Assembly: GCA_963457665.1 (NCBI GenBank)
Contig: OY735212.1
Location: 8,267,850-8,331,849 of the forward strand
Direction of reading: 5' to 3'
Source of the DNA: Thysanoteuthis rhombus
Lineage: Eukaryota; Mollusca; Cephalopoda; Oegopsida; Thysanoteuthidae
Length of the DNA stretch: 64,000 nt
The notes below the pieces were generated by a model. It ran no database searches. It was given only the letters and a program-made list of their open reading frames with translations, and was not told where the DNA came from. Shown piece after piece: positions 53,728 to 64,000 of this stretch (position 1 is the first letter of the stretch; each line of letters begins with the position of its first letter). Position numbers and translations under genes: made by a program.

Positions 53728-55264
53728 CTGAAATAGTTAGAAAGGAAAGCACGCCTTTTTCACCTTTTACCTCCTCGCAGGCTCTTCAAATAGAGCCGAT
53801 GGTGAATGTGACTCGAGAGATAAAATGCTAGTATACATGTTTTAGTTAGGCACTAGTTTACATCTGCCGTCGAAAAAAATAATTTAATTTAGATAATTTT
53901 GTGATCGTGCTGTACTTGAAATACCAACATCATTATGTTGCTCTGCATTCTCTTGTTCGCGTTTAACTAGAATGAACCCAGTTTTTTTTACGCATTTGCA
54001 ACAATAAATAGATAAGTAAAGGAAGCTACCCTACAATTAGCTTTAAATATTCATCTCTCTTGACAAATGTTTCAAATAGAAATGTAATCCGTCACATGGC
54101 GTTTTACATAAGTTGATAATGATTAATGTTTACTTAGAACCAGCATCAGCGTTACTTTTTATTGCAAGATTTTTCATGAATCAGTGTTTAACTAGGGAAT
54201 AGGTCAACTTGACAGACATTAAAGAGTTCGTCTTGGACCAAACTCCTCAGACTTTTTACCTTGGTAACACACGTTTTGAAAATAATTGTTCTACGACGCA
54301 ATTCTCCAATTTTGTTAGCCAGGCCAGCATTTCAACTGATCTAAGAAAAGTGTCTTTTGAAAAGTATACAAAATTATACTTAATTTCGCGACGCACCTAG
54401 AGATTATCGACAACACATTTTAGTGTCACGACGAGCACCTTTGAAAGCTCTGTTCTTGGGTAACATGAGACCGGGTATTCTTATAAAAATATTTCTCAAT
54501 CTACATTATGCAGGGTTAATAATGCCATTCGAACAGTATATTCAAAGATGTGCTCATACAGTAGGTCAGGCTGCAGATTCATAGTCAATGTAGAATGTAG
54601 GAAACGCTTTAAAATGGTATAGCTTTCCCAAGATGGTAGCACCAGAAAGAATATAATACAACAAAAAAATCTATTATTGGTAGCTTGAATGTGAGTGCTA
54701 CACTTCACACGACTTAGACCATATTTCTTTAGCACAAAAGCACGATAGAATTGCCAGTCGAACATACATTATATATGTCCCTTTTATCTTTCTACAGTTA
54801 CTCGGAAGTAAATGTTACAGCAAAAAGAAGTATTAGAAGAAGAAGAAGAATGATAAGAAGAAGGAGGTTGAAAAGAAGAAAAAACGGAGCTTTGCCAATC
54901 AAGATGGAAGGTGTGATTTTGCATTCAGAAGGGGGCTTTGTATTGGCGTTGCATGTAGCCCACACCTTCGGGAAGACAGTCATTCATTTACAGTCGAGCA
55001 CGACTTTTCCTGCACGTTATTTTATTTGTTTAGCTATTTTCGTGCGTGTTTCTCACATACATAGTAGAAAAGTAAAGGTGATCCAGCTTTACGTGAACAG
55101 AAAATAAAGACTGTATTCTTAATCGACCAAAAGGAAAAAAAAAACGAGTTGGTGAAGTAAAGGAAAAAGTGAAGCTTGGACCGGAAATGATAGGGGAGAG
55201 TAAGGCTTGGATGGGGGTGAGAAAAGATTGGATGGTATAAGAATAGGTGGAAATAATCGAAAGA
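53728..55264. other. 1.5-kb non-coding stretch with two weak frames
   Basis: A 63-codon plus frame (54209-54400) and a 118-codon plus frame (54751-55107) are present. The second contains a good acceptor-like CTTTTATCTTTCTACAG at 54780-54796 and an Arg-rich stretch caused by an AGA run, and ends next to AATAAA. Neither has a recognised domain. Confidence 0.3.
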
Positions 55265-55655
55265 ATGAAATTTCGTGAATGTGGGACACGGTTCAATACC
55301 GAAATGCTAACAGATATAATGAATATCCATAAAATAGAGGACGCGTTGCGAAAGAATAGACCTGGCCGCTTCCAAACTGTGGGCTGCGGTTGTAATAGTG
55401 TATTGCAACTATCTCCCATGTGTATCCTGTGATTTTTTTTCACACCTTCAAACATGTATATCGAGCCCTGGACATGACCAGATTGGTTATTATGTCTGTC
55501 CTGCTCTCATCACAGACTTGTCAATCCAGTTGTTTCATCTCTAGATTTTGTGAGATCTTATTTTTTCTCGACTGCAGATGAAAGGAAAAAAGGAGAGATG
55601 AATATGTTTAACGGTATGTTGATAAGAAAGTTAAATTCATTAATTATTAAAAGGA
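55265..55655 (+). repeat. Left arm of a large inverted repeat
   Basis: GAATGTGGGACACGGTTCAA, ATGAATATCCATAAAATAGA, GAAAGAATAGACCTGGCCGC, TATTGCAACTATCTCCCATG, GACATGACCAGATTGGTTAT, TATGTCTGTCCTGCTCTCAT, GGAAAAAAGGAGAGATGAAT and TTTAACGGTATGTTGATAAG all recur inverted at 56795-57135. It has one extra ~23-bp block (about 55369-55391) and one extra T-run not present in the partner. Confidence 0.85.
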
Positions 55656-56794
55656 AAAAAAACATAAAACGAAAAGTAATGAAAAAAAACTGATGGCATT
55701 TGACAAGTGTACATTTGTCAACTGATAAAAAAATCAACAAGACGGGGATGTGATTCGAGGCATACATAATGTAATGACTTTATTTAATTCACAACAAATA
55801 CAAAATACCCCAAAAGAAGTTCTAGAGCTCTCCATCTGAATTTCTGAGATGAGGAATTATCAATATTATACAATGATATATTTGAACTGGAACTTATCTT
55901 GGTTGTTATAGTCCAACTGCTGTACCTTCCAGCCTACTTTAGGTCGGATTTGGTTACTTCGAGGGTCTTTCTAATATTCAGTGGTCAGTAGACATAAAAA
56001 TCTTATGCTTTGAATGTTCTTTTCACTGACTAAATTATGGGAGCACTTTTCAATTTGACTTAGCGTATCTATGTTTTTCAATGAAACAAAAAATCTGTGA
56101 GATATCTACAAAATTCGAAATATTTTGTGTGCACATTAATTTCCTTTGAGCGCTGATTGAAAGATATATGTGCGTGCAGGTCAGTGGGAACAAACTCTTG
56201 GATTTTTCAACCAAATCCTTTATTCAATCCAAACATAGGCAACGGCGAGATAAGTTAACCTTATTGATCGAATAAATAATTCAAAAATCCTAGATCGTAA
56301 TCAAATACGAAAGGCCCCCGAAAAAAGTCGGAGGTTAAAACAGTCAAAGCGTTTTGATGATAATAAACAGAACAAACACATGAGCTCAAATTAATCAGTG
56401 TATCTTTATGAAATCTAAGACTTAAACTTTCATATATTTTTATAATGTTCAATTTTTGATCAGGGGACACATAATCGTAAACCAACTGAATTAAAACCAT
56501 TGCATCTGGTTATCAAACAGCTTGAATTCAAAAATCAGTCCAACGTTATTTTTAAGGAATTGAATTAATTAGGACATCACGGAGATACAAAAAGTAAGGA
56601 CCATATTTGAAATTCTCCGATATGAATATACAACACACTCACACACATATATATATATGTTTGTATCCTTGTACTGGCTATTGCAATGGTTCTGAAGATT
56701 TATCATATGATAGCATACTGGCATACTATGAAATATATTGACTTATGCTACACACCAACATTTCTAAAAATCTGATAAATTAGGCAACATTTCA
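55656..56794. other. Spacer (loop) of the large inverted repeat
   Basis: About 1.1 kb of AT-rich sequence with no recognised gene and no transposase motif. A short CA/TA patch lies at 56634-56658. Confidence 0.45.
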
Positions 56795-57135
56795 TTAGTC
56801 AATTAATTCAACTTTATTATCAACATACCGTTAAGTATACTCATCTCTCCTTTTTTCCTCTCATTTATTGCTGAGAAAATATACGATCTCGCAAAATCTA
56901 GTAATGAAACAACTGGATTGAAAAGTCTGTGGCGAAAGCAGGACAGACATAATAACCGATCTGGTCATGTTCAGGGCACGATATACATGCTTGTGCTTTT
57001 GATACACATGGGAGATAGTTGCAATACACTATTAAAAGCGTACAGGTCTATTCTTTTGCAACGTGTCTTCTATTTGATGGATATTCATGAAATCTGTTGG
57101 CATTTCAGCATTTAACCGTGTCCCACATTAACAAA
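56795..57135 (-). repeat. Right arm of a large inverted repeat
   Basis: Plus-strand words TTATCAACATACCGTTAAGT, CATCTCTCCTTTTTTCCTCT, GGACAGACATAATAACCGAT, CTGGTCATGTTCAGGGCACG, ACACATGGGAGATAGTTGCA, TGGATATTCATGAAATCTGT and TAACCGTGTCCCACATTAAC are the reverse complement of the left arm with scattered differences. Either the ends of one ~1.87-kb foldback-like element or two opposite copies of a repeat. Confidence 0.85.
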
Positions 57136-57189
57136 ATTTTGAGTTTTTTTTTACTGTCTCTATGCAATCAACTGTTTTTGTGTATGTAC

Positions 57190-57545
57190 CTTTTATGAAA
57201 CTACGGCAAAAAAGTTTGGAGTTGACAGCAACAACAACAATACACTTGGCCAAAATTTGATGTTGAAACCGATATGTAAAATCCACATTCTCTGTTGTGA
57301 TTTGAAATCATGACCAACTGATTACCTGGAAACAGACTTACTGACTGATAAGATATCATCGAAATTTATCATGCAGATATGAACGGGCTTATTCCATTCT
57401 AGGAAACAAATATATTTATATAAATACATGTATATGTTTTTTTCATTTATTTTTTTTTTTATATAATAAGTAGCAGTAATCATCTTTAGTTGGAATATAA
57501 GTTTGGCTGGAGTTTGACCCTGCAGATGCCAGTCTTATTCCAAGT
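57190..57545 (-). mobile_element. tRNA-derived SINE (family E), copy 7
   Basis: On the minus strand: the head GCATCTGCAGGGTCAAACTC (about 57515-57534) and AACTAAAGATGATTACTGCT precede a T-rich linker with a short (AT) run. A degraded A-box region (TATCAGTCAGTAAGTCTG) and the T-arm-like GGTCATGATTTCAAATCACA (about 57295-57315) follow, then TTGTTGTTGCTGTCAACTCC at 57215-57234. Confidence 0.75.
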
Positions 57546-58335
57546 GTGCACATCTGACTAACAATGTTTCACGCTTAGAATTTCATCATCTCGTCATCAG
57601 TGTATTGTTGGTCTATTTGTATGTTATCAGGTTACTAAAGCCAACATCAGTCTTCACAGCGCAGCCGTTTCACTTAATTTTTTATATTGGTTCCTTTCAG
57701 CAAGACATAAGATAAATAGATAGATAAAAGCACATCGGTAATTATTATACATGTTATGATTCTTGATTTTTTTCCATTCATGTACAAGACTCAGTAGAGT
57801 TTACTGCTGGGAATATGATAGCCGCATTGCCGTAGTGGAGTTAATCTACGTGCAATCGGTGATTAAACCGTTGGCTTGTGGGTCTGTAATGCAAGACTCG
57901 CCACTAAGCTATACACATAAATACTTTAACAAACTATCAAAAAGCAATAGAATAAAAAGTTGCATTGACAGACACGAGAAAGAGAAAAACTTGTTTCATA
58001 CAACTTAGTAGAACAAAACGAATTCCCAAGAGAAGAAACCTAAAAGAAATAATTATCTTTTTAGTGTATGTATTAACGTCTTCAGGAATAGACCATGAAA
58101 AAGTAAAATTCTTCAATTATAACAATCAAGCAAGATACTATGGAAATTTTGAAAAAAAAAGTGAGAACTAAAAGAAAAGATATTCATTTGTTTGTAATTC
58201 TTAAAGTTGTACTTCGTTGTTCGCCAAAGCCGTCGGGAGTTGAAGACACTCAGAAGCAGACACAAAAGACTTGAAATCAAGATTACGCGTGATGATAAGA
58301 GAACGTGCTTCATATTGCTGAGCCATTAACTGCGA
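57546..58335. other. Non-coding stretch, nothing recognised
   Basis: Frames at 57763-58008 and 57965-58171 overlap without motifs or splice support. Confidence 0.4.
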
Positions 58336-58339
58336 CATG

Positions 58340-58785
58340 AACATCTAATGCATCCTCCCGAAAGTATTCATGGAACCGAACCAGAACGTTCGCTCTTAAA
58401 CTAAGAATCATGCAAGCTGCCCCAGAGAGGATCATGCTTAACATCACACGGAAAGATTACAAGTTAGCAGAGTATATTAGAGAAACATAGGAGCCTGAGG
58501 TATAATAGAATCCATTGGAAAACTCAAATGACAATGGGCTGGTTATGCAGCGAGAATGTCAGACCTCTATTGCGCATCATGACTCACATAATTGATCCCC
58601 AGATATCATATGCAAAACTGTAGCCGGCAAAAAATAAGATGGTGGAACGAATTGGACAAGCTCAGAAACTATTGACGCCCATGATAGAGAAATTTGGCGA
58701 TTCTATCATATGAATATCAGTGTCCACCGACAGACAATAAAAGGCTTCTGCTACTGCTGCTGCTGATGATGATAATGATGCAACA
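58340..58785 (+). mobile_element. RTE-like LINE, 5'-truncated, copy 9
   Basis: Starts TAATGCATCCTCCCGAAAGT, then CTTAAACTAAGAATCATGCA, AGAGGATCATGCTTAACATC, CCATTGGAAAACTCAAATGA, CAATGGGCTGGTTATGCAGC, CATAATTGATCCCCAGATAT, AAGATGGTGGAACGAATTGG and a GTCCACCGACAGACAATAAA tail with TGCTGATGATGATAATGATG. It is truncated at the same internal point as copy 8 (45515). Multiple frame breaks. Confidence 0.8.
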
Positions 58786-59398
58786 TGGTGTTAATTATAA
58801 GTATCCTGGTCAGAGTTGCCAGGTTGGCTTTTTGAAGCCAAAATTCGCGCAATTTGGTCTTCTTTCAACTCTGTCAGTTGTATAATTCCCGTTTGTCTTT
58901 TTCCCCTTGTCCTGGCCATTCTTTTTCCACTTAGCATTAAAAAAAATCAGTTTGTTTTTATTACGGGTAAATCATAAAGATAAAGAAAAATCATACAGCC
59001 TATACAAAGAACCTTTTAATGGTACTCAATTAAGGTAATTAGGCTGCGCCCATTCCTAGCAATCAAGGGGGATAACTTTTGTAAACTTTATTCCATCGTA
59101 TTTTAGGACCAACTATCCAAAGATTACCTGAGATTCTCTAACATTCAAAAGTAGAGGTAGAGTGTTGTGCAGGGAATCGGAAGGACTTGGAGAGACGAAG
59201 GCGAGACAATCCGAAAGTAAAAACAGAATTGAAATGTGAAGCAACAGAAAATAGAGAAAATCTGAATTAATGACAAGAACATAGGGAAGGGTTTATGAGG
59301 GGGAGGGAACGCAAGCAGACAACGGAAGACAAGGCAAAATCGCAAAGGAATATCGTAAGAAATCAGGAATGAATTCAATACGAATGGGGTACAGGTTT
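58786..59398. other. Non-coding stretch, nothing recognised
   Basis: Purine-rich over 59150-59350. No repeat or gene recognised. Confidence 0.45.
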
Positions 59399-59399
59399 G

Positions 59400-59740
59400 G
59401 CTGGTCACTCAATAGAAACTGTCACAAGATCAATGTCATTTCATTAGCATGCCGTATTGGGGATGATGAATGGAAAAAACGAGCGGACACAAACTAAAGG
59501 GTCCATTAACTTACGTTGTGAATTGACCCTCTCCCATAGCAATATATTGAGGAGGGGATTTCAAGAACAAACGAAGCAACGTTTTTTTTCTAAGGATAAT
59601 AAGGATTAAATGTTGGAATTTTCTGCCCTCTAGTCCCATGGTGCAGCCTGTATGCATGTTACGTACATAGCCAACCAGCCAGCCAAACCAAAAAACTGAA
59701 GAAACTGATGTTGACAGTATTGGTAGACAGTTTCTAACGA
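59400..59740 (+). repeat. Family A dispersed repeat, copy 10
   Basis: GGCTGGTCACTCAATAGAAA, CATGCCGTATTGGGGATGAT, TCCATTAACTTACGTTGTGA, TGCCCTCTAGTCCCATGGTG, CCAACCAGCCAGCCAAACCA and AAAAACTGAAGAAACTGATG with TTGACAGTATTGGTAGACAG. Slightly shortened in the middle. Confidence 0.85.
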
Positions 59741-59995
59741 ACGTGAATGCTGCCGGACGCAAAAAAAGTGATCAATTTCGCTTAAAATCGCATTGCGAAT
59801 TGATGCTCCGACAAGAACCGTATTCAGAGCGGGGTTTCCGAAAAAAAAACATGAACACGTATTTGTAGACATAATAAGGGACGAATGTTTAAATTTTCAG
59901 TCCACTGGCTTCATAGATGCAGCCTGTAGGCACGACACATACACACATGGGTAGCTAATAAGGCTGGCCCGTTTAAAAACTTTGGATGGGGCAAA
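59741..59995 (+). repeat. Family A dispersed repeat, copy 11 (tandem, 5'-shortened)
   Basis: Directly after copy 10, with the boundary inside AACG: GTGAATGCTGCCGGACGCAA, GTGATCAATTTCGCTTAAAA, CAGTCCACTGGCTTCATAGA, TGCAGCCTGTAGGCACGACA, GTAGCTAATAAGGCTGGCCC and AAAAACTTTGG. It starts at the internal GTGAATGCTGCCGGAC block, so this is a partial tandem duplication. Confidence 0.8.
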
Positions 59996-60004
59996 GACGA
60001 GAGG

Positions 60005-60105
60005 TAGTGAGAGTGTTTCGGTACATCAGTCTGTTAGTCATTCAGTCAGTATTATCGATGCTAGAGATGCTCACGTATCTAAAAAGGGGCAAAAATAAAG
60101 AATAA
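60005..60105 (+). repeat. Short dispersed repeat (family C), copy 2
   Basis: GTTTCGGTACATCAGTCTGT, TAGTCATTCAGTCAGTATTA, TCGATGCTAGAGATGCTCAC and GTATCTAAAAAGGGGCAAAA parallel 16845-16932 and 61345-61435. Confidence 0.6.
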
Positions 60106-60712
60106 AAACAACTAAAAAATCGAAGGATTGACAATAAGTATGACAGACGGTAAGTAAAAAAAAGGAATCGAATAAGTGCTATGAGCAAGGACGTCCGATG
60201 CCACTTTCCAAGATAGTGGGGTCAAAGGGATATATTCCCGATGGATGGGAGAGGTTAGTCGGGTAAGGGACCAAGGTTGCCTAAGCGATAACTAGTTCTA
60301 AGCTGTCATTTTTCGCATTGACCCCTTGATCCGGGCCTCATTAAGGTTCCAACTTTCAAATCCCCTTACTCTCGCTGAGAAAGTAGATGGATGGTGAATC
60401 TGCCCACACTCCACGTTCCGGCGAACGCTAATGGTCATCAAAGAGAAAAACGCTCAAGTAGGGATGGGAGGGTGAGCGACGTTTAACCTGATGAGTTCTT
60501 CGATTGGTGTCTTCGTAGGGACATCACGTGATGTACTCAGCTTGTGGCCTTCAGTCAGGTTAGGAAAGATAGGGAAAAAAAGGGAGAGAGAAAATAAACA
60601 ATACTAAAAGTCAGACCATAGGGGCGCAAGTTCTCTTCTTGTGCAGAGATCTATTTTGAAGATCACGTCAAAACACCAGGAAATATCAAGGTTTCCCTTA
60701 TATCTCCCCCCT
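60106..60712. other. Unassigned, less AT-rich segment
   Basis: 60180-60560 is clearly less AT-rich than its flanks and has no open frame of note. GACGTCCGATGCCAC (60190) resembles the tail of the 5S-like copy at 15272, and CAGACCATAGGGGCGCAAGT (60609) resembles the 33880/44400 word. Probably a mosaic of old repeats. Confidence 0.35.
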
Positions 60713-60729
60713 CTCTCTCTGTCAGTCTG

Positions 60730-60771
<42 letters not shown>
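60713..60771. repeat. (CT)n-(TA)n compound microsatellite
   Basis: CT run then TA run, as at 521-617, again directly upstream of a family D element. Confidence 0.95.
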
Positions 60772-60772
<1 letters not shown>

Positions 60773-60797
60773 TGAGAAATGAATAAATGATCCGATA

Positions 60798-61085
60798 GCG
60801 TTATAGTTCATTGAGCTTCTTATTTGGAATGATCTCCAGTTGTAACAAAGTTAATATATCTTGACTATACAATGTACAAAGAATAAACAAATAAAAATGG
60901 AGCAGCTGTAAAAATCGAACCTGAGACCGATAGAGTAGCCTCTTCAATGTAGCATTGCTCTTACCATTGAGATAGTTGTTTATTCTATTCATGTTGTCTA
61001 TGTCAAATGATACATTCACAGTGTAATTATGGTACATCATTTCAAATAAGAGTTTCAATATAATATAACGCAATTTATAATCTCA
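60798..61085 (-). mobile_element. TIR-tRNA element (family D), most complete copy
   Basis: The left arm (60798-60893) has GCGTTATAGTTCATTGAGCT, TATTTGGAATGATCTCCAGT and TACAAAGAATAAACAAATAA. The right arm (about 60976-61085) is its inverse, ending AAGAGTTTCAATATAATATA and ACGCAATTTATAATC. The core is read on the minus strand: an A-box-like CTCAATGGTAAGAGC (60957-60971), CTACATTGAAGAGGCTACTC, and box B GGTTCGATTTT (60911-60921), spaced as in a tRNA gene. No poly-A, no transposase. No cloverleaf with full acceptor stem was identified, so it is tRNA-like rather than a tRNA gene. Confidence 0.75.
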
Positions 61086-61288
61086 TATGGAAATATATAT
61101 AACTTAATAATAATACCTAATATGTCTCTTAGAATGTATACATATATTTATTCATTTATTCTATTACTACTTAATTTATTAAGGATATCACTTATTCTAT
61201 CACTATGAATTGAATACAAGTAGTACTTATTCTAATGAAAAAATCATCTAAATAACAATTTCTGACACCTAGACAAGACAAAAAACAT
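61086..61288. other. AT-rich non-coding stretch
   Basis: TTATTCTATnACTA-type words recur near 61155, 61190 and 61235, a weak local repetition. Confidence 0.4.
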
Positions 61289-61289
61289 G

Positions 61290-61435
61290 TAAATTTAGAT
61301 GAAAACATCTGAATTGACAACACTGCTCAAGGGATGTAACTCACATTTTGGTATGTCAGCCCTTCAGTTGGTCAGCAATGGCAATAAATACTTGAGATGC
61401 AAATGCATTTAAATCAAAAATTGGGAAAAGAAAAA
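61290..61435 (+). repeat. Short dispersed repeat (families B/C), copy 3
   Basis: ATCTGAATTGACAACACTGC (family B word), then TTTTGGTATGTCAGCCCTTC, GTTGGTCAGCAATGGCAATA and ACTTGAGATGCAAATGCATT. The order links the family B end to the family C start, so B and C may be parts of one larger element. Confidence 0.55.
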
Positions 61436-61524
61436 AAAGGAGGTAATGATCCAGGCAAGAAAAGACATTAAATATGGGGGATGGTAACAATAAGATTAGT
61501 AGAGAAAAGGCAAAAGAAAAAAGG

Positions 61525-61900
61525 TTTGGTCATTCACTCAATAAAAACCATGGTGCTACTAACATCTCCCGGCAGCATACCAAGTTGGGGTGATCAGTTG
61601 GTTTTACAATGAATAAATTACTTCTGTCGCCTTTTGTTGAGGGATGGGGAACATTTAAAAATCGAACAGAAAACAAGCATGAACACTGCCGGACAGAGAA
61701 TAGCGACCTCTTTAGCATAAACTTAAATTGTAAATTCAACCCTTGTACGTAAAGGAACTAAAAAGGCAAAAATTAAGTTTTTTCCAGACATGAAGAAATT
61801 TTTTCTTCCCTTTAGCTCGGCAGGCCATTCAGGTAAACGAACATAGAAGCTGAAGAAACCCATATTGTTACTTTTGGTTGGCAGTTTCTCGTACTCAAGA
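61525..61900 (+). repeat. Family A dispersed repeat, copy 12
   Basis: TGGTCATTCACTCAATAAAA, GGCAGCATACCAAGTTGGGG, CATGAACACTGCCGGACAGA, TTTAGCATAAACTTAAATTG, a shortened CAGCC block, AGAAGCTGAAGAAACCCATA and TTTTGGTTGGCAGTTTCTCG. Confidence 0.8.
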
Positions 61901-62760
61901 ACGGGCAATGAATAAAAATCAAGTACTCTATTACGGAGTAAAATCTTACCAGATGGTTATTGTTCTCAAAATAAGTCGATCACAAATATTAAAAAGAATT
62001 GGACATTTTCAAAAATCAGAAAATACATTTCATATAATTCCTTTCATGATGTGAAGTAGTTTCTGATAATGAATTTGATAACGAAATTATGAATCCAAAA
62101 CAATGGATGTAAATCTCTAACAATTTCTATATCGTTTGCCTAATGCTATTAGCCGGTTATTGTAATCTTTGTGGTAACAAAAACCAGCTGATAACATTAA
62201 GCAAAAGATATATCCTGTACGAAAGTGATTGCAATAAGTTACTTTCTCTGTATCACTGAACAACTCTATCTGCCAAATTTCTTGTTTTTAATTAAATGTA
62301 CTTGTGTTTGAATGCTTGTGTATTCCAATACTCCTGGTCAACCTGTTTCGTCTAAAGATTTGAAAATTGGCATCTGTACTAAATCCCTTGATCCTTGATT
62401 TTAAGAAGGAAAAAAAAAAAGAAGTTTTTTAGACCTTTTGAGGGCTTTCTTTGACGGGTTTATCAAGAACATCCAGGTTTTCCAGTGTCCAATTCCAACT
62501 CCTTTATTAGCAATTCCTATAAATACGACTTGCAAACTTTAGCAAATCAACTGAGACCTGAATCAAGCTGTAGAAGTTACGTCACAGTATCACTGTTATT
62601 TGTGCATGGTGTCACTAGTTTTCTTGGTCTGATCATTATCATCCGTCATTGTTAAATACTAAAATAAAGTCAAAAGGCAGTAGTGTGAGTTTGACAATAT
62701 TAACATACATTAATATTTGCATGTTCATTTCGCCTCGCAACAAATATTCTCTCAGACACA
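61901..62760. other. Non-coding stretch, nothing recognised
   Basis: No repeat-family match or credible coding frame. Confidence 0.45.
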
Positions 62761-62799
62761 ATTGAAAAAGGTTAAAAGCATATAAATATATACATATTG

Positions 62800-62958
<159 letters not shown>

Positions 62959-63050
62959 AAGAGAGGGGCGTCTATATCAGCTAAATTCACCTTCTCCAAG
63001 GCCAGATTCACTTTCTTGCAAACTAAATTGGAAAAGGTTAAAAGCATCCA

Positions 63051-64000
63051 CAGAGACTGTTTGATAAGTTGTTTCGCCTGCAACAGAGTAACTTCCGGGA
63101 GGACTTCGAACAGAGGACTTGTGACTTGAACATCCTGGTCCTTGTCAGGTGACCTTTGCTTGGAGGAATAGTGGCTCTTATAGAATCCTTGGGCTCGTTC
63201 GACAATTGTCCCTCTCCGTTGCTATGTCGCCATTTTCTCCAAGCATGCAAGTAATTTGCCTACTTCCTCTGCTGAGTGCTTTGTTGATTGTCTTGTAACA
63301 TTTTTTTCGAGAATTCCCCCGATGACCGCCATTTTGTATCTTCAGCTGCCTTCTCTTTAACTTTTTCCTCCAATGGTTTTGTTTAATTCGATTGCTTTCA
63401 TCTTTTCTCTCGTCGTTGTCGGTGATTTGAGAGGTCTACGTTTTCTTTGGGCTTCCTGATTTCTTCTTCTCCCTAGAGAGAGATAAAGAGAGAGAGGACT
63501 TGCTGCTTATGAAAACTGGTTAAAGTGGGAAACGAAAGGACTTGCCTGTTGCTTGGAGAGCGGAGGATTATGGGGAGTGTTGAAAGAAGAAAGTCGTCAG
63601 GTCTATGAAGGCCAAATTCGCACTCTTTCAGACCCAGAATTCACTTCGGTCAAACTCTAAAATTCAATTATTTTGTTGAATAAAATATTGAAATTTTAAT
63701 CAAATTCTGCAATTTCTCAGTAATTTGAAAGGAAAAAAAGATTGTAAAAAAAAGTATGTGAACGATGTTGCACGTTTTGAAGAGAGTCTGTTCATGGTTT
63801 ATAATTGATGTTGAATGCTTGAGATTTTCAGTGGAGTTTCAGGGATCACTGATATACTTGCCAAAGATAATATCAACGCTGTTCTAATCATGTATGCGGA
63901 TGACGGAAATAACAATAGTAATAACTATAACTCTCCACAATTTGCTACAGTTACTGGGTCAATAAAAAAAAACCCTGTGTCACTCAATGACGCATTGATG
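63051..64000. other. Non-coding stretch, nothing assigned
   Basis: 63060-63470 is pyrimidine-biased and less AT-rich, with no motif-bearing frame. GCCATTTTCTCCAAGC and GCCATTTTGTATC words are present. The last 300 bp are AT-rich. Confidence 0.4.

Noticed and set aside
60894-60975. A functional tRNA gene
   Set aside because: A- and B-box words are present but no full cloverleaf with a paired acceptor stem was found, and the segment is the core of a repeated TIR element.

Overview
The window reads as non-coding, repeat-dense metazoan nuclear DNA. It is AT-rich, no ORF longer than about 155 codons is free of low complexity or repeat overlap, and no bacterial operon structure is present. Long (TA)n, (TG)n/(CA)n, (GACA)n and GAA tracts, 5'-truncated RTE-like LINE tails ending in (GAT)n, tRNA-derived and 5S-rRNA-derived short elements, and Tc1/mariner-type remnants all sit together. 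This suggests a large invertebrate genome. The style fits a lophotrochozoan such as a mollusc, possibly a cephalopod, but nothing in the window proves the taxon. The window may be intergenic or lie inside one or more very long introns.

Layout. 0.5-1.3 kb: microsatellites plus one truncated TIR-tRNA element. 2.7-4.0 kb: one copy of the dominant ~430-bp dispersed repeat (here family A), then a 5'-truncated LINE. 5.2-6.1 kb: a compound microsatellite domain. 8.2-11.2 kb: a reverse-strand LINE, a tRNA-derived SINE (family E) and another A copy. 12.4-20 kb: a three-module repeat, four E/LINE fragments and a cluster of four 5S-rRNA-like elements (14.37, 15.08, 18.11 and 19.64 kb). 19.9-21.9 kb: an A copy split by a LINE, then a LINE on the other strand. 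22.8-24.5 kb: a (TA)n-rich domain holding a long hairpin element. 25.8-31.5 kb: TIR elements with a tRNA-like core (family D) and a decayed mariner-like transposase. 33.3-33.7 kb: a GAA tract. 35-41 kb: a mariner-type TIR element that itself contains a LINE piece and an A copy, more A copies on both strands, and a SINE split by a LINE. 42.8-49.2 kb: a SINE, a 13-bp dimeric minisatellite, an A copy with a tandemly multiplied 3' module interrupted by a LINE, and more A copies. 51.5-57.1 kb: a ~390-bp TIR element carrying a reverse-transcriptase scrap, a diverged dispersed repeat, and an inverted repeat with ~340-390-bp arms. 58.3-63 kb: a LINE, tandem A copies, the best-preserved D element and a large (TA)n tract.

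Possible host coding sequence is limited to two small minus-strand exon candidates (32439-32597 and 53522-53727), both supported only by splice-site quality and reading phase. The interest of the window is therefore structural. Several element families have unusual architectures: a Pol III-like core between DNA-transposon-like inverted repeats, 5S-like dimers, and tandem growth of a 3' module. Their nesting also gives a relative insertion order. All repeat assignments rest on reading the copies in this window against each other by eye; ends are approximate.
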